Assembly (NCBI GenBank): GCA_013331125.1
Contig: DUGW01000165.1
Coordinates: forward strand, 1-6,043
DNA from: Candidatus Woesearchaeota archaeon
Lineage (GTDB): Archaea > Nanoarchaeota > Nanoarchaeia > Woesearchaeales > UBA11576
Length of the DNA: 6,043 nt
Direction: 5' to 3'
The stretch's first letter is position 1, and each line of letters opens with the position of its first letter. Shown piece by piece: positions 1-5,381 of the stretch. The notes below the pieces were generated by a model. It worked only from the letters and a program-made list of their open reading frames with translations. It ran no database searches and was not told where the DNA came from. A program made the translations under genes and the position numbers.

Positions 1-495
1 GCTGCCTATGGCCACTGCTGCCTTCTCTGTCATGTTGTGTCCTGCAGCGTCTCCTGTGAACATCCCTATCCTCAGATGTAGTTGGTAAGTCTCCCTGTTA
101 CCGATCCTGGTCCTCCCGATCGCTGTCTCAAGGCTGGTCACACTCCCGTACTCTGTGGTGGTGTCACCTATCTCTGCAAGGAGTGCCTGGTTCTCTTTTA
201 TGTATTCATCCAGAAGTCCTGCGAGTTCAAGCGACTCGCACCTGAACATAGGTGCTCTTGTCATCTCATCCTTGACTATCCTTACCCTGACTCCGCCGGC
301 AAGGTTTGTAGCCTTCTTCCCTCTGTTGACTGCAAAGACGACCGGGACTTCGCGCGTGGCCAGAGGGACATTGAATTCTCCCTGTGCATAACCGCCATCC
401 ACCCTTATCGGCCCGACTAGATAACTAGGTTTAGAAGTATATGATCTCTTGATGCATCTGACTTCCTTCAGGCCTTTCTTAGGGTTCATCACCAT
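1..495 (-). CDS. hmgA: HMG-CoA reductase homologue, N-terminal part (runs off window)
   Basis: Seen: an open minus-strand frame of 165 codons starts at 495 and leaves the window at base 1. HMG-CoA reductase landmarks occur in order. There is a GPIRVDGGY segment (residues 28-36, matching the family's GVAGPL..G), then PLATREVP (44-51) with the catalytic Glu at 49, NRG at 57-59, MTRAP (78-82) with the substrate-contacting Arg at 80, and GDAAGHNM (148-155), the counterpart of the NADPH-contact motif GDAMGMNM. Family knowledge: the enzyme reduces HMG-CoA to mevalonate with NAD(P)H, the committed step of archaeal lipid isoprenoid synthesis. The catalytic Lys and His lie beyond the window. Oddities: the protein lacks the region before GPI, including the ENxIG motif, and has ATREVP where most members have ATTEG. 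An in-frame TAA at 532-534 rules out a longer N-terminus, and a GGAGGTGA site at 504-511 supports the ATG at 495. The family call is firm; whether it is an active reductase or a divergent paralogue is open. Confidence 0.85.
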   Translation of the reverse strand, partial: MVMNPKKGLKEVRCIKRSYTSKPSYLVGPIRVDGGYAQGEFNVPLATREVPVVFAVNRGKKATNLAGGVRVRIVKDEMTRAPMFRCESLELAGLLDEYIKENQALLAEIGDTTTEYGSVTSLETAIGRTRIGNRETYQLHLRIGMFTGDAAGHNMTEKAAVAIGS

Positions 496-503
496 CTCCT
501 CAG

Positions 504-511
504 TCACCTCC
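504..511 (-). promoter_or_regulatory. Strong Shine-Dalgarno site of the HMG-CoA reductase gene
   Basis: The minus strand reads GGAGGTGA here, complementary over eight bases to the archaeal 16S rRNA 3' end, and lies 8 nt before the ATG at 495. It fixes the start of this N-terminally short protein. A GTG four codons upstream (505-507) falls inside the site and is an unlikely start. Confidence 0.8.
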
Positions 512-550
512 CCTGGGGCCCAGGAACTGGCTTAAATGTCTTTCCCTTGG

Positions 551-560
551 ATATTTAAAC
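551..560 (-). promoter_or_regulatory. TATA box of the HMG-CoA reductase gene
   Basis: The minus strand reads GTTTAAATAT. A transcript starting about 26 bp downstream (near 529) would have a leader of about 35 nt containing the GGAGGTGA site, which is a coherent arrangement. The nearly symmetric sequence could also be read on the plus strand, but the ZIP gene has a better-placed box at 595-604. Confidence 0.5.
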
Positions 561-594
561 AAAATGCGCCTCATAAATGTAAGAAGTGAGAAAG

Positions 595-604
595 TTATTT
601 AAAT
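595..604 (+). promoter_or_regulatory. TATA box of the ZIP transporter gene
   Basis: TTATTTAAAT is preceded by a purine-rich GAGAAAG stretch that could serve as the BRE (TFB recognition element). The box is centred about 27 bp before the ATG at 627, so transcription would begin at or next to the start codon. The GAGG at 612-615 is a weak, distant Shine-Dalgarno candidate, so translation is probably leaderless. Confidence 0.55.
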
Positions 605-626
605 CACCGCAGAGGGAACAGATATC

Positions 627-1379
627 ATGCTACTGAACATAATCCTGGCGACAGTGGCCATCAGTCTGATAAGCCTGATCGGTCTTGCAGTTTCATACAA
701 GAAGGTGAAGAAGCTTCTCCATTATATCATCTCTTTCGCTGCAGGGACACTCATCGCTGTCGCTTTCTTTGATCTCATACCGCACAGTCTTGAGGAGCTT
801 GAGGTCGCGGGTTTCCATATCGAGGAGTCGATCATCTTTGTCGCCCTCGGCATCGTCCTTTTCTTCCTGATCGAGCGCTGGATCCATTGGCATCATTGCG
901 ACAAGCATGATTGCAGCAAGAGGTCCGCAGGTATCCTTATCCTTGTCGGTGATTTTGTGCATAATTTCATCGACGGCATCCTTATCGCCGGTGCTTTCAT
1001 GCTTGACTTCACCACTGGCCTTTTCACCACATTGACAGTGGCGATCCACGAGATCCCCCAGGAGTTCGGTGATTTCGCAGTCCTGCTCCACGCAGGTTAC
1101 AAGAAGAAGAAGGCCCTTCTCTACAACTTCATCTCTGCACTCTCTGCTGTCATCGGCGGCGTGCTCGGCTTTGCCATGTTCACCCAGGTCGATGGCATCG
1201 CCCCTTTCGCAGTGCTCATAACTGCCGGCGGTTTCCTCTACATCGCCCTGTCTGATATCGTCCCTGAGATGCATCAGCATGAGAAGGACAGGAAGATGCT
1301 GATCCTGGAGACCCTCATCTTCATTGTGACCATCATAGGATTCTATTTCTTCTTGGGCGCCATGCATGGCCATGCCTGA
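627..1379 (+). CDS. ZIP family (SLC39-like) divalent metal transporter
   Basis: A complete 250-residue membrane protein. I see eight hydrophobic segments at about 2-23, 33-51, 68-86, 103-125, 133-156, 165-187, 192-212 and 226-245, the ZIP topology. The two metal-binding helices are clear: HNFIDG in TM4 (H112, N113, D116) and HEIPQEFGD in TM5 (H141, E142, Q145, E146, D149). The HEIPxExGDFA pattern resembles the LIV-1 branch of the family. The TM3-TM4 loop carries a metal-ligand-rich stretch, HWHHCDKHDC (87-96), and the protein ends in HGHA. Family knowledge: ZIP proteins move Zn2+, and often Fe2+ or Mn2+, into the cytoplasm. Substrate cannot be read from sequence; zinc or a broad range is the default. 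The gene diverges from the HMG-CoA reductase gene and has its own TATA box. The ATG at 627 begins just before TM1, so the start is credible. Confidence 0.93.
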   Translation: MLLNIILATVAISLISLIGLAVSYKKVKKLLHYIISFAAGTLIAVAFFDLIPHSLEELEVAGFHIEESIIFVALGIVLFFLIERWIHWHHCDKHDCSKRSAGILILVGDFVHNFIDGILIAGAFMLDFTTGLFTTLTVAIHEIPQEFGDFAVLLHAGYKKKKALLYNFISALSAVIGGVLGFAMFTQVDGIAPFAVLITAGGFLYIALSDIVPEMHQHEKDRKMLILETLIFIVTIIGFYFFLGAMHGHA

Positions 1380-1557
1380 CTGATTGTTTCATCTTGATAC
1401 AGGGGTTGATGGAAAAAGTCGATGGATATGCTAGTTTAAGGATAGATAGAAAACGCACAGGCTTTAGGCCTGTGTCGCAAAAAGGATTATGATAGTGCTA
1501 TGTTCTTGACAACTCATATCAACGGATAGGTCAGATATCAATGACAATTTTCAGGCT
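1380..1557. other. Gap downstream of the ZIP gene, no convincing gene
   Basis: This stretch lies between the converging ends of the ZIP gene and the small acidic ORF. It contains a stem-loop at 1456-1474 and no RNA gene I recognise. A 27-codon plus-strand frame (1409-1492) exists but runs through the stem-loop, has only a weak GGGG run before its ATG, and resembles nothing I know. Confidence 0.5.
1452..1484 (-). terminator. Stem-loop with T-runs, candidate terminator of the small-ORF unit
   Basis: A perfect 7-bp inverted repeat, CACAGGC / GCCTGTG, with a 5-nt loop spans 1456-1474. On the minus strand a TTTTT run precedes it and a TTTT run follows it closely. The plus strand has A-runs in those places, so if this is a terminator it serves minus-strand transcription. 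It lies about 85 nt past the stop of the acidic ORF at 1558. Archaeal termination relies more on T-runs than on hairpins, so the hairpin might instead protect a 3' end. Confidence 0.35.
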
Positions 1558-1647
1558 CTACTTGTCCCAGTCACTGTCATAGTCGTCATCGTCATAGTCG
1601 TAGCTATCTTCGTCTGAAATGTTGTATCCTTCTTCTTTCCATTCCAT
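1558..1647 (-). CDS. Small, extremely acidic protein of unknown function (29 aa)
   Basis: A 29-residue frame starts at ATG 1647 and stops at TAG 1558. The protein opens MEWKEEGYN and then becomes almost entirely Asp, Tyr and Ser, with a DYDDDDYD core at about residues 17-24 and DWDK at the end. I count 10 Asp, 4 Glu and only 2 Lys, plus 4 Tyr and 2 Trp, so it should be a disordered polyanion without a membrane segment. Evidence for expression is a GGGGGTGA Shine-Dalgarno-like site (one mismatch to GGAGGTGA) 5 nt before the ATG, and consistent acidic codon choice. It lies 26 nt past the stop of a 59-residue ORF, so both could share a transcript. I do not recognise a family. Possible roles, all inference, are cation binding, partnering a basic protein, or nucleic-acid mimicry. 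Confidence 0.55.
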   Translation of the reverse strand: MEWKEEGYNISDEDSYDYDDDDYDSDWDK

Positions 1648-1652
1648 ATTAT

Positions 1653-1673
1653 TCACCCCCTAGCTTCACTAGG
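1653..1673 (-). promoter_or_regulatory. Shine-Dalgarno site abutted by a hairpin, upstream of the acidic ORF
   Basis: Read on the minus strand, CCTAG-TGAAG-CTAGG (1673-1659) forms a 5-bp stem with a 5-nt loop. Its 3' arm runs directly into the GGGTGA ribosome-binding sequence (1658-1653) and includes two of the G bases. Pairing would partly block or position the site. A weak TATA-like CTTAAA (1698-1703, minus) would place a transcript start near 1675, at the base of the hairpin. Confidence 0.4.
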
Positions 1674-1853
1674 TCAAAGGTTGTCTTGGACCTGGTCTTT
1701 AAGTTTCTTTTGCCGCAGTTTCCTGCCTGCAGACTTATTTTGACCGGGTTCATGACCAGGGAGACAGTCTTGTCTGCCCCCCATTAATATAGGTAGAACT
1801 AGGTCTTTGATTTTCAAGAAAGGATATTTGTCTTTACCCGTAATCGGGAACAT
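1674..1853 (-). CDS. Possible small basic protein of unknown function (59 aa)
   Basis: An open frame of 59 codons starts at ATG 1853 and ends with TGA at 1674-1676. A consensus TTTATATA box lies about 25 bp upstream, exactly the spacing of a leaderless archaeal gene, and there is no Shine-Dalgarno site. The protein begins MFPITGKDKYPF, has a short hydrophobic stretch (about 18-24), one Cys and one His (C30, H34), and a Lys/Arg-rich tail from about residue 40. I count 12 Lys plus Arg against 6 Asp plus Glu. No signal peptide, membrane helix or known motif is evident. Codons such as CTA, TTA and ATA are commoner than in the large neighbours, which weakens the case. Its stop falls just before the hairpin and ribosome site of the acidic ORF, suggesting a two-gene unit. 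Alternatively this could be a noncoding leader or RNA from the same promoter. Confidence 0.35.
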   Translation of the reverse strand: MFPITGKDKYPFLKIKDLVLPILMGGRQDCLPGHEPGQNKSAGRKLRQKKLKDQVQDNL

Positions 1854-1873
1854 AGCTGTTATTGATAGACTGA

Positions 1874-1888
1874 TATATAAAGCTTCCT
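1874..1888 (-). promoter_or_regulatory. Consensus archaeal promoter for the small-ORF unit
   Basis: On the minus strand TTTATATA (1881-1874) matches the archaeal TATA consensus and is preceded by AGGAAGC, a plausible BRE. The predicted start near 1851 coincides with the ATG at 1853. It lies about 50 bp past the stop of the cotransporter gene, so the small ORFs need not depend on read-through. The reverse reading would drive transcription antisense to the cotransporter 3' end. Confidence 0.55.
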
Positions 1889-1931
1889 ATGATACCTGCT
1901 CAGAAGGTGCAAAACAGGCGTTTAGAGGGGT

Positions 1932-4184
1932 TTAAGCCAGCACGTCCTCTTTTCCTGAATCTGCCACGAAGAAGAATGATTTCTCTTCTGATTCTGATAT
2001 CTTCCTTATCATGCCTATGTCCGTGTAGTTTGTCACAGGTATTATATGTATGTCCCCTGTCGGTGCAAGTTTCAGTGTCTTCTGGAACGTCTCTGTAGAG
2101 ACTATTATCTTTGTCGAGTGCGGGAAACGCGACTCATAGACCAGCCTCTGAAGGTATTTCTCTGCCTCCTGTTTCCTCTCTTTGGGCACGCACATCCACA
2201 GATGGATTTTCCCTGCCCAGTTCCTGTAGAGCCGGTAAGCGATAAGCAGTCCCAGGTCGAACCTTCTCTCGCTGAATATATCCTTGTCGAGTGCGCATGG
2301 GTCTATCCACACATGTATGTCCTCCTGTGAACCCAGTCCCACATCCCTATCCCTGTCTGAGAGGACTATGCCGAAGTTGTGTTTCTTCGCCACCTTGAAT
2401 ATCCTCGCCAATGACTTGACCGGCAGTCTCTTCACCTTGAACGGGAGGAAGAGTATGTTCGGCGGGAATGCCTGCCCCTCTATCGCTTCCATTGATATGC
2501 ATACTGCGTCTGTGTAATTCGGGGCTGTGACTGTGGAGTGTGATGTGAATATCCCTTCCTGTCCGAACTTGTTGATCAGCACCGGAAGCTCTCTCAGCAG
2601 ATTTTCCCTACGTTCACCGGGCTGCTCCGGAGATGTTGACTGTCTCTTTATCTTTAGGCCTAGCACAGTCATGGTCCCGTTGGGGAAGGTGAGTGATTTT
2701 ATGAGGGGGAAGTTTCCCAGCAGCGTGCTTGTGTTGACGACAGGAAGCAGCACGTTGGGTTTCCATATGTGTTTTGTGGACTCAGGGAGTGTCAGCACTT
2801 TCCTGGCTGCCCATTCTGAGAATGTTATGAACAGTCCTGACCTGATGTCTCCCTCTTTTGATACCAATCGTCTCTTGACAAGCCATAGGTAGCTGAAGAA
2901 CACGAACAGCAATGCTATCATGCCTGCGAGTGAGTTGATGAAGAACATCATTATTATGGAACCGACTGCTCCGAAAAGCGGCACAAACCTCGGTATTGTC
3001 AGTGTCGGCCTGAAGCTCACCAGTCCTATCGACTGCTCGACGAACACGACTATGTTTATTATCGCGTATGTTATCAGGAAGAACATGGTTATGACAGGGG
3101 CTATCAGGTCGAGGTTTGCGAGGTAGAGTGTCAGAAATATAGGTATGGCTGAGAAAAGCACTGCCCTGTGGGGGATCCCTCTCTTTCCCATCGCGACGAC
3201 ATACTTGCTTCCCGGGAACATGGATTTCTCTGCCATGGCCTGCAGCAGTCTGGGCGCCGCTATGAAGGTGGTCAGTGCGCTTGATAGCGTAGCTGCGAGT
3301 ATGCCTGCAAGCACCAATGGTCCGAATGCTGCCAGGTCTATCATTATGCTCTTGTTGTTCATCAGCTGGTCTGGCGCAGCAGTGTATCCTAACCATAATG
3401 CTGTGGCGACATAGATGGCTACAGTGATGAGTATCGCTGATATCATCCCTTTCGGTATCTGTTTCTTCGGGTCTTTCAGTTCGCCTGACATGCCTATGCC
3501 TGCGAGTATGCCTGTGACTGCCGGGAAGAACAGGGCGAACAGGCTCCAGAATGAATGGGGGAACCCTCCTATGAGCTGGACTGTCGCTACGCTCCTGAGC
3601 CATGATGTGTTGAGGAACACTGACACCAGCGAGACGACGACTATGAGGAAGACCAGGAACTGTGTCTTGATCGCTATCTTTGTGCTTATGAACGTGAGCA
3701 GGAACACTGCAAGGAACGAGGCGAAGATTATCAGCAGTGTCGGGTGGTCTGGGAATATGAACTTCCATGCCTCAGAGAAGCCGAAGATGTAGAGCGTGAC
3801 TGAGAATATCTGCGCGAGATACAGTGGGATGCCTACGCTCCCTCCGACCTCCAACCCGAGGGTCTTTGAGATTATTGAGTATGCTCCTCCTGCGCTTATC
3901 CTTATGTTTGTGGTTATCGAGCTTATCGACAGCCCTGTGCAGAAGGTGATCGAAGATGCGAGCAGTATTATGACGATGGTCGGCAGTATGCCTCCGGATC
4001 CTACGATATACCCCAATCTCAGGTATAGTATGACTCCGATTATGCTCAAGAAAGTAGGGACAAATACCCCATTGAAAGTGCCGAATGTAGGAGCCTCTTG
4101 TCTCTTGATTGTTTCACCCTCTTTTTGCCAGCTTTGAGAAGCCTTTCCAGGCATTCCCCTTTTTGATCTACAGCCAACCACCAT
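1932..4184 (-). CDS. Cation-chloride cotransporter (SLC12/APC superfamily)
   Basis: A complete protein of up to 750 residues with about 12 membrane segments between residues 40 and 437, then a soluble C-terminal half. SLC12 signatures are strong. TM1 is GVFVPTFLSIIGVILYLRLG (39-58). GGAYSIIS follows at 99-106. TM3 has VTLYIFGFSE (129-138) with Y132 where NKCC/KCC proteins place their K+-coordinating Tyr. TM6 has FPAVTGILAG (220-229) followed by SGELKDPKKQIPKG (233-246). TM8 has ATLSSAL (298-304); the ATLSS string matches the Na+-site residues of NKCC/NCC rather than KCCs. The C-terminal part (about 440-750) resembles the cytoplasmic domain of eukaryotic and archaeal CCCs, including an IDPCALD...GLLIAYRLYRNW region. 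Inference: electroneutral Na+/K+/Cl- uptake for osmotic or ionic balance. Start: ATG 4184 gives the longest form, but it overlaps a TATA-like TATTTAAAT. ATG 4154 (residue 11) lies about 33 bp past that box and may be the true start. No clear Shine-Dalgarno site serves either. Confidence 0.92.
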   Translation of the reverse strand: MVVGCRSKRGMPGKASQSWQKEGETIKRQEAPTFGTFNGVFVPTFLSIIGVILYLRLGYIVGSGGILPTIVIILLASSITFCTGLSISSITTNIRISAGGAYSIISKTLGLEVGGSVGIPLYLAQIFSVTLYIFGFSEAWKFIFPDHPTLLIIFASFLAVFLLTFISTKIAIKTQFLVFLIVVVSLVSVFLNTSWLRSVATVQLIGGFPHSFWSLFALFFPAVTGILAGIGMSGELKDPKKQIPKGMISAILITVAIYVATALWLGYTAAPDQLMNNKSIMIDLAAFGPLVLAGILAATLSSALTTFIAAPRLLQAMAEKSMFPGSKYVVAMGKRGIPHRAVLFSAIPIFLTLYLANLDLIAPVITMFFLITYAIINIVVFVEQSIGLVSFRPTLTIPRFVPLFGAVGSIIMMFFINSLAGMIALLFVFFSYLWLVKRRLVSKEGDIRSGLFITFSEWAARKVLTLPESTKHIWKPNVLLPVVNTSTLLGNFPLIKSLTFPNGTMTVLGLKIKRQSTSPEQPGERRENLLRELPVLINKFGQEGIFTSHSTVTAPNYTDAVCISMEAIEGQAFPPNILFLPFKVKRLPVKSLARIFKVAKKHNFGIVLSDRDRDVGLGSQEDIHVWIDPCALDKDIFSERRFDLGLLIAYRLYRNWAGKIHLWMCVPKERKQEAEKYLQRLVYESRFPHSTKIIVSTETFQKTLKLAPTGDIHIIPVTNYTDIGMIRKISESEEKSFFFVADSGKEDVLA

Positions 4185-4191
4185 TTAAATA
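4183..4191 (-). promoter_or_regulatory. TATA-like box overlapping the first ATG of the cotransporter gene
   Basis: The minus strand reads TATTTAAAT, whose final AT belongs to the ATG at 4184. If used, transcription would start near 4160 and translation at ATG 4154. A second box, TTATAAATATT (minus, 4231-4221), would instead give a leader of about 17 nt to ATG 4184. The sequence alone does not decide between them. Confidence 0.4.
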
Positions 4192-4201
4192 TTTTATTAA
4201 C

Positions 4202-4240
4202 ATAAGGCCAAGATAAGGCAATATTTATAAGAAATAAGGC
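4202..4240. repeat. Three phased ATAAGGC repeats, candidate operator
   Basis: ATAAGGC occurs exactly at 4202-4208, 4213-4219 and 4234-4240. The start-to-start distances are 11 and 21 bp, one and two helical turns, so all three face the same side of DNA. The second and third copies flank the TATA box of corA at 4224-4231, and the set lies in the 80-bp gap between two divergent ion-transport genes. A regulator bound here could control both. No known regulator is implied by the sequence. Confidence 0.45.
4224..4231 (+). promoter_or_regulatory. TATA box of the corA-like gene
   Basis: TTTATAAG is centred about 38 bp before ATG 4265, giving a predicted transcript start near 4253 and a short leader carrying AAGGTGA (4255-4261), a Shine-Dalgarno site only 3 nt from the ATG. 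The box is nearly symmetric and could also act leftward. Confidence 0.55.
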
Positions 4241-4264
4241 ATTATGAAGACAAAAAGGTGAAAA

Positions 4265-5206
4265 ATGCTCGATATCTTTTATTTTGACAAGGAGTTGAAG
4301 AAAGGGTCTTTGAGTGAGCTTTCCAAGGTCAAAGGTAAACCCTTATGGATTGACATAACAAACATAAAAAAAGATGAAGCTGAGGCTATCGGGAACATAT
4401 TCGGTCTTCACGCATTGACCGTAGAGGACATCCTTACAAAGAAAACCAGGATCAAGATAGAGACTTTCAATGATTACATGCTCTGCGTCTTCTATGGTAT
4501 AAGGATGAACAAAGAACTTGAACTTGTCGAATTTGATTTTGTCATCGGCAAAGACTACATAATCTCCAATCATTTTGGGGATGCTGAGACAGTGAATGAA
4601 CTGAAGAGACATCCCGATCGGATAAAGGAACTCTTGCAGAAAGGCCCTGAATTCCTTTTCCATCGTATAATAGATGCAGAGGTAGATAATTATTTTCCTG
4701 TGCTGGAGAATATAGATGAGCAGATCGAGAACATCGAAGAGAGAGTGACCAAGAGACCTGAACCGGCACTCATGAACAGGATCCTGAAGATCAAGAGGTC
4801 GATAATATTCATCAAGAAGTCAGCTATGCCTCAGCGAGAGAAGATCGGTTTCCTAGCCAAGAATGACTACCCTTTCATCAGCAAGAGATCAGTGCCTTAT
4901 TTCAGGGACCTGTATGACCACTCGATAAGGATCTCTGATGCCATAGAGAATTATCGTGAAGCCATCGGCAACACATTTGACGTCTATATGTCTGCTGTCT
5001 CCAATAGCACCAATGAAGTCATGAAGGTCCTTTCGATGATAGCGACGATTGCTCTGCCGTTGACTGTGATCTCAGGCATCTATGGGACTAATTTCCTGAC
5101 TCTCCCCGGCTCTAAGAACAACAATGGTTTCTGGATAATGCTTACCTTGATGAGTTTGATGGTCATCGGGATGGTGTACTTCTTCAGGAAAAGAAGATGG
5201 TTTTGA
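4265..5206 (+). CDS. corA: CorA family divalent cation channel with GTN in place of GMN
   Basis: A complete 313-residue protein with CorA architecture: a soluble alpha/beta N-terminal domain (about 1-150, with ALTVEDIL at 50-57), a long helical stalk (about 150-255, including YFRDLYDH at 212-219), and two C-terminal membrane helices (about 254-273 and 288-307) ending in the basic tail RKRRWF. Family knowledge: CorA pentamers carry Mg2+ or Co2+ inward, with the GMN motif after TM1 forming the outer selectivity ring, usually followed by a loop with an acidic MPEL. Here the motif reads IYGTNFLTLPG: Met275 is replaced by Thr and the loop has no acidic residue (SKNNNG follows). This departs from classical Mg2+ CorA; ZntB relatives also vary at the middle position. 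Mg2+ transport is therefore likely but not assured, and another ion is possible. The start is supported by AAGGTGA at 4255-4261. The gene is divergent from the cotransporter gene. Confidence 0.9.
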   Translation: MLDIFYFDKELKKGSLSELSKVKGKPLWIDITNIKKDEAEAIGNIFGLHALTVEDILTKKTRIKIETFNDYMLCVFYGIRMNKELELVEFDFVIGKDYIISNHFGDAETVNELKRHPDRIKELLQKGPEFLFHRIIDAEVDNYFPVLENIDEQIENIEERVTKRPEPALMNRILKIKRSIIFIKKSAMPQREKIGFLAKNDYPFISKRSVPYFRDLYDHSIRISDAIENYREAIGNTFDVYMSAVSNSTNEVMKVLSMIATIALPLTVISGIYGTNFLTLPGSKNNNGFWIMLTLMSLMVIGMVYFFRKRRWF

Positions 5207-5335
5207 CCTGAGACCCCATCCAAATCACTAAAGATTCAAATGAATCATATAGCCTAAAGCTGGATCAGAGCATAATAAAGCGATTTCAGAAGTGTAAAAG
5301 CGAGGGAACCGTTAGTAACTGTTGATTCTGCCACA

Positions 5336-5346
5336 ATGAGTCTCAT
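5336..5346. repeat. Palindrome upstream of the ATPase promoter
   Basis: ATGAG-T-CTCAT is a perfect 5+1+5 palindrome ending 4 bp before the first TATA box, so it overlaps or borders the BRE position. A repressor or activator dimer could bind here. Another small palindrome, GATTCA-AA-TGAATC, lies at 5233-5246 soon after the corA stop. Both are short enough to arise by chance. Confidence 0.3.
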
Positions 5347-5350
5347 AACA

Positions 5351-5372
5351 TTTATATACTCCTATTTATATA
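5351..5372 (+). promoter_or_regulatory. Tandem TATA boxes of the P-type ATPase gene
   Basis: TTTATATA occurs twice, at 5351-5358 and 5365-5372, within a repeated TTTATATACT of 14-bp period. The first box is centred about 27 bp before ATG 5382, predicting a leaderless transcript, and no Shine-Dalgarno site precedes the ATG. The second box would start transcription near 5395, inside the gene, and lose the start codon. It may be a decoy, a competitor, or a relic of a duplication. Confidence 0.6.
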
Positions 5373-5381
5373 CTGCTCGTG

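Noticed and set aside
82..420. Plus-strand ORF of 112 codons at the left edge
   Set aside because: It lies antisense to the HMG-CoA reductase frame, which has clear family motifs and a strong ribosome site; this is a shadow.
693..1373. Minus-strand ORF of 226 codons opposite the ZIP gene
   Set aside because: Its highly charged, low-complexity protein is what the antisense of a hydrophobic membrane gene produces; the plus strand has the ZIP motifs.
1409..1492. Plus-strand 27-codon ORF after the ZIP gene
   Set aside because: It runs through the stem-loop, its Shine-Dalgarno match is weak, and the peptide has no distinguishing feature.
1577..1602. Repeated GTCATAGTCGT units that look like a microsatellite or CRISPR-like repeat
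   Set aside because: The repeats are Asp/Tyr codons of the acidic small ORF and have no spacers.
1762..1775. AGACA-GTCT-TGTCT inverted repeat
   Set aside because: It is a short 5-bp stem inside the 59-codon ORF with no neighbouring control element; likely chance.
1889..2098. Plus-strand ORF of 69 codons beyond the TATATAAA read rightward
   Set aside because: The box has the exact consensus TTTATATA orientation leftward, and the ORF is mostly antisense to the cotransporter 3' end with no ribosome site.
2782..3768. Minus-strand ORF of 328 codons in another frame of the cotransporter gene
   Set aside because: It is His/Arg/Asp-rich with no recognisable domain and lies wholly inside the SLC12-like gene in a shifted frame; an overprint by composition.
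5278..5303. Two AAAGCGA direct repeats, 19 bp apart, after the corA gene
   Set aside because: They are too short, too far from a promoter element and not in clear helical phase to call an operator.
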